Source: Chlamydiia bacterium
Lineage (GTDB): Bacteria > Chlamydiota > Chlamydiia > Chlamydiales > JACKPQ01
NCBI GenBank assembly: GCA_030433395.1
Contig: JAUILX010000079.1
Span: 1 to 5,274, forward strand
Direction of reading: 5' to 3'
DNA: 5,274 nucleotides
Shown: in pieces, positions 1 to 5,274 of the stretch
How the letters are laid out: each line of letters starts with the position of its first letter
Numbering within the stretch: position 1 is the stretch's first letter
Notes under the pieces: generated by a model
What the model saw: only the letters and a program-made list of their open reading frames with translations
Database searches by the model: none
What the model was told of the DNA's origin: nothing
Position numbers and translations under genes: made by a program

Positions 1-2
1 AA

Positions 3-1469
3 TTATTCTGATAAAATCTCAGCCAGAACGTCTGGAAGGGCATCAATCAGATCTGTAGCTACCATGCCGTAGTCAGTTTTGTCTAAAGAGACAAGCTCCC
101 CGCAAAGAGCATGGAGCCATGTTCCAAGACTGGCAGCTTCTCGACCCTTTAACCCTTGAGCTAAAAGCGCCGCTATTATTCCTGTGAGCACATCGCCAGT
201 GCCAGCGGTTGCAAGGCCTGGGCAGCCGCGATCCATGATCAGTGGAGCGCTATTGGGATGGAAGATCCAGGATGGAGCACCTTTAAGCACAACTGTTGCA
301 TTGGTTTCGTTGGAATAAAGCTGACAAGCTTGATGGCTTGGCTCTTTTCCTAGCAGCTCTTTTATCTCTTTAAAGTGAGGAGTTAAGATGACGGAAGTGG
401 AAAAGCTGCGCTTTTTCCTTGCCAGCCAATAAAGGCCATCAGCGTCAATGACACTTGGCACATCCAAGTCATCAATGAGTTTACCCATGACATCGCCAGC
501 TTCTTGTGTTCGCCCTAAACCAGGGCCAATGAGCAAAGCCTTCGCCCGCTTTTTCTCTTGTAATAACAAATCAATATTTTGAGCAGTCCATGTGGAGCGC
601 ACAAGTTCTTTGGGCCCAGATGCAAATTCGCCATCCATACACTCTGGGTGAAACAATCGGATAATCCCAGCACCTGTGCGATAGGCTGCCATACACGACA
701 TCATGGCAGCACCTGGCATGCCAGGGGAACCTGCCAAAGCCACAATGTATCCCGCCTCATATTTGTGACGTGTGCGCTTCATCGGCGGCAATAAACTTGG
801 CAAAAAGGCCTCATCCAGCAAATACCCTTCAGCTTTGGCATTATCTGCAAAGTTTGCTGGCAATCCAAAATCGCAACCAGCCAAAGCTCCTGTATGATTC
901 ATCCCCTCACCGAGAAAAAAACCCACTTTTGGCATACCAAGAAAGCATGTGTAATCAGCAACAATGGCGTTACCGCCAACTTCACCTGTATTACCACAAA
1001 GCCCAGAGGGGATATCGATAGAAACGATTGGCAACTCAGATGCGTTTGCCGCCTTGATCACGCTTGCTATTGGATCGGTGACCTTTCCAGTAAAACCAGT
1101 TCCAAGTAATCCATCTAAGATCAGTCCTTTTGTTGGCACTGCGTTAACAATAACCCCGCCAAGCTCTAAAAATCGCTGCCAGTATTTTTGGCATAAGGGG
1201 CTACAAGTGCGTTTGTCAAAACAGGTCAACGCATGCACTGTGCATTTCTGCTCGAGTAAATTGCACCCTGCAACAAAAGCGTCACCACCATTATTTCCCT
1301 TTCCAACTAACAGTGTGATCTGATCAATTTTGAAGGTTTTTACATGATCAGCAATGGCTTTGCCAGCTTTTTGCATGTAGGCATCTGCAGAGGCGTCAGC
1401 CCCAATAGAAGCTTTTTCAACACGCGCCATTTCAGCGGCTGAAATAACTTTTTGACCTTCTAAGCTCAT
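3..1469 (-). CDS. nnr: Bifunctional NAD(P)H-hydrate epimerase / ADP-dependent NAD(P)H-hydrate dehydratase
   Basis: Cytosolic metabolite-repair enzyme. The N-terminal YjeF_N domain interconverts R- and S-NAD(P)HX, and the C-terminal ribokinase-like domain dehydrates S-NAD(P)HX back to NAD(P)H using ADP. The protein is 488 aa, close to E. coli Nnr (about 515). The epimerase half (about 1-215) shows GKGNNGGDA (56-64), DGLLGTGFTG (119-128) and DIPSGL (152-157). The dehydratase half (about 230-488) shows HKYEAG (235-240), AGSPGMPGAA (246-255), GPGLGR (315-320), DADGL (342-346), TPHFKE (363-368), VLKG (394-397) and TAGTGDVLTG (421-430), with D426 as the expected catalytic base. Both halves look active, although two motifs deviate (GGDA for GGDG; TPHFKE for TPHPGE). 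The ATG overlaps the gpsA stop as ATGA, and AAGAG lies 5 nt upstream (1475-1479), which supports this start. It is the last visible gene; its TAA stop is 2 nt from the window edge, so no terminator can be judged. Family assignment is very secure. Confidence 0.96.
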   Translation of the reverse strand: MSLEGQKVISAAEMARVEKASIGADASADAYMQKAGKAIADHVKTFKIDQITLLVGKGNNGGDAFVAGCNLLEQKCTVHALTCFDKRTCSPLCQKYWQRFLELGGVIVNAVPTKGLILDGLLGTGFTGKVTDPIASVIKAANASELPIVSIDIPSGLCGNTGEVGGNAIVADYTCFLGMPKVGFFLGEGMNHTGALAGCDFGLPANFADNAKAEGYLLDEAFLPSLLPPMKRTRHKYEAGYIVALAGSPGMPGAAMMSCMAAYRTGAGIIRLFHPECMDGEFASGPKELVRSTWTAQNIDLLLQEKKRAKALLIGPGLGRTQEAGDVMGKLIDDLDVPSVIDADGLYWLARKKRSFSTSVILTPHFKEIKELLGKEPSHQACQLYSNETNATVVLKGAPSWIFHPNSAPLIMDRGCPGLATAGTGDVLTGIIAALLAQGLKGREAASLGTWLHALCGELVSLDKTDYGMVATDLIDALPDVLAEILSE

Positions 1470-2464
1470 TTATGCTCTTGTTTTACAGGCCTTGTAAGCA
1501 GCTCTTTGACGGCATCAAGCGGACTCACTCCTTTATTTAATACATTAAACACAGCCTCTGTAATGGGGAGTGGAATATCATGTTTTTCGCCCAACTGCAG
1601 GGCCGCCACGCAGGTAAAAGCTCCTTCAACAACCATACCGACCTCTTTTTTTGCATCGTCTGGAGACAATCCTTTTGCGATGAGACTCCCAAATTTATGG
1701 TTGCGACTCAAAGTCGACAAACAGGTGACACACAAGTCGCCCATTCCTGATAATCCATGGATTGTTTCTGGCAAGCATCCTTTAACAGTTGATAGTTTAC
1801 GAATTTCATGCAAACCTCGAGTCATCAATGCTGCTTTTGTATTATCTCCAAATCCCAATCCATCAGAGATGCCACAAGCAATTGCAATGATGTTTTTCAT
1901 CGCACCTCCAAACGAAACGCCTGCCATATCGTGGTTGGGGTAAACACGGAAATAATCGGTTGTAAATGCATCGATGACGATTGAAACATGTTCGGGATTG
2001 TATGATGAACAAACAACAGATGTCGGCATTTTTTTAAGCACTTCCGCAGCTAAACTTGGCCCGCTAATACAGCAGACAAATGATTTGAGCTCATCACCCA
2101 AAACCTGGGCTGCAACCTCTGTTAATAGCAAACCGCTTCCCTGCTCAATCCCTTTAGATGTCAGAACAATCGGGCAATGAATCTTGTCTTCTTTTTTCAG
2201 TCTTTCAAATACTGGACGCATTCCTTGTGATGTCACAGACTCCACGATCAAATCAGCATCTTTTAAGGCTAGATTGAAATCGCTTGTGAATAAAATACCG
2301 TTATGAGCTTTTAGCTCTGATAGTTTTGGATGCACACGGCTTTGCTGCAAGTTTTTAGTTAGCTCTTCGTTGATGTCCCATTGAATGACTTCATGTCCAT
2401 TCGAAGCTAACAAATTGGCCAAGGTATAGCCCCAGGCCCCTGCGCCAAGGTAAGCAATTTTCAT
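1466..2464 (-). CDS. gpsA: Glycerol-3-phosphate dehydrogenase [NAD(P)+]
   Basis: Cytosolic enzyme that reduces dihydroxyacetone phosphate to sn-glycerol-3-phosphate, the backbone precursor of phospholipids. The 332 aa length is normal for GpsA. The N-terminal Rossmann domain begins at residue 1 with GAGAWG (7-12) and an acidic D30 after the second strand. It is followed by LTSKGIE (101-107) and SGPSLAAEV (134-142). The C-terminal helical domain carries GGAMKN (186-191), where K190 matches the catalytic lysine, then ACGISDGLGFGDNTKAAL (196-213), the GLSGMGDL segment (237-244), R254 in the STLSRNHKFG stretch and VVEGAFT (278-284). All expected motifs are present. The start is well supported: ATG overlaps the stop of the upstream pyrophosphorylase gene as ATGA, with a good Shine-Dalgarno 6 nt away. 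The stop overlaps the nnr start by 4 nt. Its position next to an AGX-type pyrophosphorylase matches the gene order I recall from Chlamydia. Confidence 0.97.
   Translation of the reverse strand: MKIAYLGAGAWGYTLANLLASNGHEVIQWDINEELTKNLQQSRVHPKLSELKAHNGILFTSDFNLALKDADLIVESVTSQGMRPVFERLKKEDKIHCPIVLTSKGIEQGSGLLLTEVAAQVLGDELKSFVCCISGPSLAAEVLKKMPTSVVCSSYNPEHVSIVIDAFTTDYFRVYPNHDMAGVSFGGAMKNIIAIACGISDGLGFGDNTKAALMTRGLHEIRKLSTVKGCLPETIHGLSGMGDLCVTCLSTLSRNHKFGSLIAKGLSPDDAKKEVGMVVEGAFTCVAALQLGEKHDIPLPITEAVFNVLNKGVSPLDAVKELLTRPVKQEHK
1475..1479 (-). promoter_or_regulatory. Shine-Dalgarno site of nnr
   Basis: On the minus strand AAGAG lies 5 nt before the nnr ATG, within the last gpsA codons. It is moderate in strength and agrees with the ATGA overlap start. 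Confidence 0.6.
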
Positions 2465-3303
2465 ATGATGTCCTCTTTATATTTAATAGGCGCAAAGCAT
2501 TCATTGCGTGGTTGAAATATGATTCTATAAGATTTAGCAAGAGGAAACAAATCAAAAATGAACCGCTCCTGTTTCCAAATCTCTTTTTGATTAATAACTT
2601 TTTTAGCCAAATGCCATGGAAGTTGTGATGTGCGCGCAGCGCTTGAAAAAGCAAAGTCAATTGTGCACGCAAACATCCCTGAATAGGCATACTGACCATC
2701 TACTGGCTCTTCACTATATTCCATAACATGGAGCTGTTTTTCATTGCACACTAAGATCCCCATTTCTTTTCCAGCCTCAACAGCTGTTACAACAAGCTCT
2801 GCACCCGATTGAATTAACGTTTCCACTTGCAGCAAATTGCGTGGCGCTGCCTTGGGGTTGTCAATTGGAATAACAACGACATAACGCACACCTTTTTGCT
2901 CCCAATCTTTAAAAATACCTGCATCATGCATCACCTTGAAGGCACCACCATTCCCATCAGGCCCACTCATTCTTGAAACTTCTTTTTTATCCGAGTCTAG
3001 AAATGGTCGCTCCTCTTGAAGGAAAAGCTCACAATCTTTTCCCTTCAACGCATCTTTTATTTTCTGGTGGTTTTGTGGTGATACCATCACTGCAACGGGC
3101 ATTTTTTCGGCTTTATCTAAAAGGATCTCAAAAAGTGTTTTTTTATAACTTGGCACCTGAAGACATCCCTTTGGGCCATCAAAACCCAAACGAGTGCCCA
3201 TGCCCCCTGCTAAAATGACACAGCCCACTTCCCCATTAGCAAAAGCTGCTTGTGCCTTCTTGAAATCAATCGGATTTTCTTCGACCTTGGTCACTGGAAA
3301 CAT
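2461..3303 (-). CDS. Compact UDP-sugar pyrophosphorylase (UAP/AGX-1 type), probably UDP-GlcNAc-forming
   Basis: Nucleotidyltransferase of the eukaryote-like UDPGP/UAP family, expected to make a UDP-sugar (UDP-GlcNAc or UDP-glucose) from UTP and the sugar-1-phosphate. From the chosen ATG it is 280 aa. Visible motifs are the signature LAGGMGTRLGFDGPKG (31-46; K45), LQEERP (95-100), PDGNGG (115-120), IDN (147-149), EYSEEP (195-200), HLAKK (231-235), FIFDLFPLAK (248-257) and FAPIK (270-274; K274 matches the lysine of the SPLKN motif in human UAP1). Family members usually have about 450-500 aa. This one lacks the long N-terminal lead and ends just after the last core motif. Start choice: ATG at 3303 lies 2 nt after the upstream stop, with a weak GAG 8 nt away. 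GTG at 3312 and GTG at 3357 are in-frame alternatives, but the latter would overlap the upstream gene by 52 nt. The stop overlaps gpsA. Family is secure; substrate is not. Confidence 0.88.
   Translation of the reverse strand: MFPVTKVEENPIDFKKAQAAFANGEVGCVILAGGMGTRLGFDGPKGCLQVPSYKKTLFEILLDKAEKMPVAVMVSPQNHQKIKDALKGKDCELFLQEERPFLDSDKKEVSRMSGPDGNGGAFKVMHDAGIFKDWEQKGVRYVVVIPIDNPKAAPRNLLQVETLIQSGAELVVTAVEAGKEMGILVCNEKQLHVMEYSEEPVDGQYAYSGMFACTIDFAFSSAARTSQLPWHLAKKVINQKEIWKQERFIFDLFPLAKSYRIIFQPRNECFAPIKYKEDII
2471..2477 (-). promoter_or_regulatory. Shine-Dalgarno site of gpsA
   Basis: On the minus strand the sequence reads AAGAGGA, 6 nt before the gpsA ATG. It lies inside the last codons of the pyrophosphorylase gene. 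This fixes the gpsA start and supports coupled translation across the ATGA overlap. Seen directly in the sequence. Confidence 0.8.
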
Positions 3304-3305
3304 GA

Positions 3306-4220
3306 TCAGCACTCGATTGCTTGCAAAACTTTTTTGATGCATATGTTCTTGACACACTCATCTCGCCCAATCAAAGGAATGTGCACTAGTTCCCGGTTTG
3401 GCGAAGAAACGTTTTGCTTCAGCACGCCTTGACGTGGATCTGACCATAGTGAAATCAGCTTCAGCGGAAAATTCACATCTAAGTAATAGGCAATCGATAA
3501 AATCCCAGAGTCTGGCACAATCAGACAAGAAAGGGAATTCTTCACAATTGAAAGCATTTCAAACAAGTTCGTTTTTCCTCGCAGATCCACCACGCCGTCC
3601 ATTTCAAAAGCAGGCTCTGAAGTTAGACCAAAGAGAATCACTTTTTTATTTTTTTCTTCTGTCAAATGCTTGCACAGTTCATACCACGATTTGAGTGGCC
3701 AGTTCTTCTCATAGCCGTAAAAATTATCCGTTTCTGTTTGTAAATGAACCCCAATATATTCCCTATCTGGACTTAATTTAAAAGGCTCGATCAGTTGATC
3801 CCATTTTGCCTTCCAAGTTAGCTTTGGTACAAGTTCATCGACCTGCCATTTTGTCCACCTTGTCGGATCGGGCTTTTCAATAATAAGATCAAAATCCTCA
3901 CGTGATTTTTCATGCGCTGAAAGCGTGCTATCAATGTCTATCACACCGCCCCTTTCCCAGCTTTGTCCAACTAAAACGTGCACATCGCCTAAAAGCTCAA
4001 ACCCGTCTTTTAAGTCAGGCCTGGTTAAAAAGGTGATATCAGCTTCAGGAATTAACTCTTTTATGCGATAGACCATTGCATATAATCCCAGAGCAATGTC
4101 TCCCAGTCCTCTGTTCCAAACCAGAAGCAGCCGGCGCTCATTTTTCCTTTTTACATGCTCGAGCATGGCATCCAATGGATTAGGTCGAAAAAAATCAACG
4201 ACCTCTTTAATCACTCCCAT
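3306..4220 (-). CDS. Divergent GT9-family glycosyltransferase (heptosyltransferase-like)
   Basis: A GT-B-fold glycosyltransferase of the heptosyltransferase family (GT9), 304 aa, with no signal peptide or membrane segment. It would act at the cytoplasmic face of the inner membrane, probably in LPS core assembly. The N-terminal half has the GT9 loop RGLGDIALGLYAM (37-49), where D41 aligns with the conserved Gly-Asp acid; it is preceded by a charged lead of about 29 residues that most GT9 proteins lack. The C-terminal half has NWPLKSWYELCKHL (173-186), VILFG (194-198), VDLRGKT (211-217) and PDSGILSIA (236-244). The last corresponds to the usual NDSGxMHxA donor-site motif but has serine where histidine is expected. 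Overall it is clearly less canonical than its neighbour, so heptose as donor and the acceptor are unproven. ATG lies inside the waaF 3' end (10-nt overlap), with AAAGGA 6 nt upstream, so translation is probably coupled. A fine-tuned relative rather than a pseudogene: the frame is intact. Confidence 0.85.
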   Translation of the reverse strand: MGVIKEVVDFFRPNPLDAMLEHVKRKNERRLLLVWNRGLGDIALGLYAMVYRIKELIPEADITFLTRPDLKDGFELLGDVHVLVGQSWERGGVIDIDSTLSAHEKSREDFDLIIEKPDPTRWTKWQVDELVPKLTWKAKWDQLIEPFKLSPDREYIGVHLQTETDNFYGYEKNWPLKSWYELCKHLTEEKNKKVILFGLTSEPAFEMDGVVDLRGKTNLFEMLSIVKNSLSCLIVPDSGILSIAYYLDVNFPLKLISLWSDPRQGVLKQNVSSPNRELVHIPLIGRDECVKNICIKKVLQAIEC

Positions 4221-5248
4221 AATTTATCCTTTATAGCTTTAATAACCTCTTCACATTCAATTCGCTTCATACAGCGAAAATCGATAGGACACGTTCGCTT
4301 AAAACAAGGCGAACAAGCGACATCTTTACGAATCACTTTTCCAGTTAAGTAAGGACCAGTTACCACATGATCTGTTGAGCCAAATAACGCCACCACAGGA
4401 CACCCTATAGCATCAGCGATATGCATCGGTCCGCTATCGTTTGTAAGAAAAACGCGCAAAATCGAAATGATTGCCATCAATTCCCTAAGCGTTGTCAATC
4501 CCGCTAAATTAATTGCTCTTTCCGGCAAATCCTTGCAAATGGCATTGACTACTGGCTTGGATCCAGCATCGCCAAAAAACACGACTTTACACCTAGCATC
4601 CTCAAGAACTTTTTTTGCAACCTCAGCAAACCGCTCCGGCAACCAACACTTAGCTTCTCCATATGCAGCCCCAGGATTAATTCCTATTAAGCAATCTCCC
4701 GGCTTTACACCAAAACGCTCTAACAATTTCCATGCACTAGCCCTTTCAACATCGCTTAAATACAGCTTCGGTCTCTCTTCTTCTTTCTCTCCCAATAGTG
4801 CACGATAGGTCTTGACCAGATGCTGACTTTTTCTTTCTGCAGGAAATGGTTTTGCGTCCGTTAACAAAACACCACGCCCATTCGCTTTGTATCCAACGCG
4901 CCTTTTCACGCGTCCCTGCCAAAACCACCAAGCTGAAGAAAAAGAATTCGTGAGCAAAACACCCAAGTCAAACTTTCCTTGCCTGAGCTTTTCAATGACG
5001 TTGCGATGGCTTAAGCGCCTCCACAAACGAGTTGGCCGATTAAAAGAAAAAATTTGATCGATATGAGGATCTTTTTCAAGCAACTCACCCATCGGCTTTT
5101 TACACATTGCCGTGATCTCAGCATCTGGATACATCTTTTTCAGATCTGCTAAGACAGGAGTTGCCATCACTAGATCTCCGATCCAGTTTGGCATACGCAC
5201 GATAATATTTTTCGGATTTTGCTTTTGCAAAAGCGAATACCTCGTCAT
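4211..5248 (-). CDS. waaF: ADP-heptose:LPS heptosyltransferase II-type (GT9)
   Basis: Transfers an L-glycero-D-manno-heptose from ADP-heptose to the LPS inner core at the inner leaflet of the inner membrane. The 345 aa length is typical for WaaF. Visible GT9 features are VRMPNWIGDLVMATP (17-31; D25 is the conserved acid of the acceptor domain), LLTNSFSSAW (98-107), the donor-site GAAYGEAKCWLPERF (193-207; K200), VVFFG (222-226), NLAGLTTLREL (247-257) and TNDSGPMHIADA (269-280; D271 and H276). The tail has a cysteine cluster, C312, C315, C320 and C326, as in one branch of WaaF proteins. The start gives 13 residues before the first strand, slightly longer than usual; no clear Shine-Dalgarno lies upstream, but the start forms ATGA with a possible upstream reading frame, and no other ATG fits before the first strand. 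It is the first complete gene of the block and its 3' end overlaps the second GT9 gene. GT9 membership is certain; heptosyltransferase II rather than I or III is likely. Confidence 0.92.
   Translation of the reverse strand: MTRYSLLQKQNPKNIIVRMPNWIGDLVMATPVLADLKKMYPDAEITAMCKKPMGELLEKDPHIDQIFSFNRPTRLWRRLSHRNVIEKLRQGKFDLGVLLTNSFSSAWWFWQGRVKRRVGYKANGRGVLLTDAKPFPAERKSQHLVKTYRALLGEKEEERPKLYLSDVERASAWKLLERFGVKPGDCLIGINPGAAYGEAKCWLPERFAEVAKKVLEDARCKVVFFGDAGSKPVVNAICKDLPERAINLAGLTTLRELMAIISILRVFLTNDSGPMHIADAIGCPVVALFGSTDHVVTGPYLTGKVIRKDVACSPCFKRTCPIDFRCMKRIECEEVIKAIKDKLWE
4227..4232 (-). promoter_or_regulatory. Shine-Dalgarno site of the second GT9 gene
   Basis: On the minus strand AAAGGA lies 6 nt before the ATG at 4220. 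It sits within the final codons of waaF. It decides the start of the downstream glycosyltransferase and explains its long N-terminal lead as genuine rather than a start-calling artefact. Confidence 0.75.
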
Positions 5249-5274
5249 AATGAAGATACATGCAGCATAACAGA
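5245..5274 (-). other. Possible 3' end of a further upstream operon gene
   Basis: The 26 bases before the waaF start hold no recognisable promoter or Shine-Dalgarno. One minus-strand frame is open from the window edge and ends in a TGA that overlaps the waaF ATG as ATGA; its last residues would be SVMLHVSSL. The same overlap is used at two junctions downstream, so this may be the tail of a preceding gene. With only nine codons visible this could be chance, and no product can be named. Confidence 0.3.

Noticed and set aside
964..1323. 119-codon plus-strand open frame
   Set aside because: Antisense to the conserved epimerase domain of nnr, low-complexity Pro/Ser-rich translation, no neighbour or ribosome-binding support.
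1506..1943. 145-codon plus-strand open frame
   Set aside because: It lies wholly antisense to gpsA, whose motifs are intact. Its product is rich in Ser, Pro and Asn with no recognisable domain, as expected for a shadow frame.
2391..2699. 102-codon minus-strand frame across the pyrophosphorylase/gpsA junction
   Set aside because: It overlaps two well-supported genes in another frame and resembles no family; the ATGA overlap already accounts for the junction.
2461..3303. The short pyrophosphorylase as a frameshifted fragment of a longer gene
   Set aside because: The conserved core is complete from the signature loop to the final lysine motif, and the flanking sequence on both sides belongs to tightly abutting genes in other frames, leaving no remnant of missing domains.
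3304..3357. N-terminal extension of the pyrophosphorylase from GTG at 3357
   Set aside because: It would overlap the upstream GT9 gene by 52 nt, while the ATG at 3303 sits 2 nt after that stop. The added 18 residues show no family resemblance, though GTG at 3312 cannot be excluded.
3306..4220. The second GT9 gene as a pseudogene
   Set aside because: The motif loss suggested decay, but the frame is uninterrupted, the Shine-Dalgarno is good and the remaining GT9 motifs are in order.
4467..4808. 113-codon plus-strand open frame
   Set aside because: Antisense to the donor-binding domain of waaF, with no independent coding evidence.

Overview
The window is a densely packed run of five protein-coding genes, all on the minus strand and transcribed from high to low coordinates. 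The order is a WaaF-type ADP-heptose:LPS heptosyltransferase (5248-4211), a second, divergent GT9-family glycosyltransferase (4220-3306), a very short UDP-sugar (UAP/AGX-type) pyrophosphorylase (3303-2461), glycerol-3-phosphate dehydrogenase GpsA (2464-1466) and the bifunctional NAD(P)H-hydrate repair enzyme Nnr (1469-3). The junctions are a 10-nt overlap, a 2-nt gap and two 4-nt ATGA stop/start overlaps. There is no intergenic room for an internal promoter or terminator, so the block reads as one translationally coupled operon. No RNA genes, mobile elements, repeats, CRISPR arrays or non-coding stretch over 300 bases were seen.

Organism: the eukaryote-like AGX/UAP pyrophosphorylase directly upstream of gpsA is the arrangement I recall from Chlamydia (gpsA CT714 beside the AGX-1 homologue CT715 in C. 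trachomatis). With moderate base composition and Gram-negative LPS-core enzymes, this suggests a member of the Chlamydiota. Heptosyltransferases point away from the animal-pathogen Chlamydia, whose LPS core lacks heptose, and towards an environmental or amoeba-associated lineage (Parachlamydiales-like). This is inference from gene order and family resemblance; no search was run.

How the genes fit together: four of the five supply or build the envelope. The two GT9 proteins would add sugars (the first probably heptose) to the LPS inner core at the cytoplasmic face of the inner membrane. The pyrophosphorylase would make a UDP-sugar, probably UDP-GlcNAc, for lipid A and peptidoglycan or other glycans. 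GpsA makes sn-glycerol-3-phosphate for phospholipids. Nnr repairs hydrated NAD(P)H; it may protect the cofactor pool that GpsA uses, or may simply be carried along as the last gene.

I do not see a clearly new biological system here. The most notable points are the miniaturised pyrophosphorylase with a changed sugar-binding motif, the second GT9 protein that has lost the histidine of its donor-site motif, and the tight coupling of the whole block.
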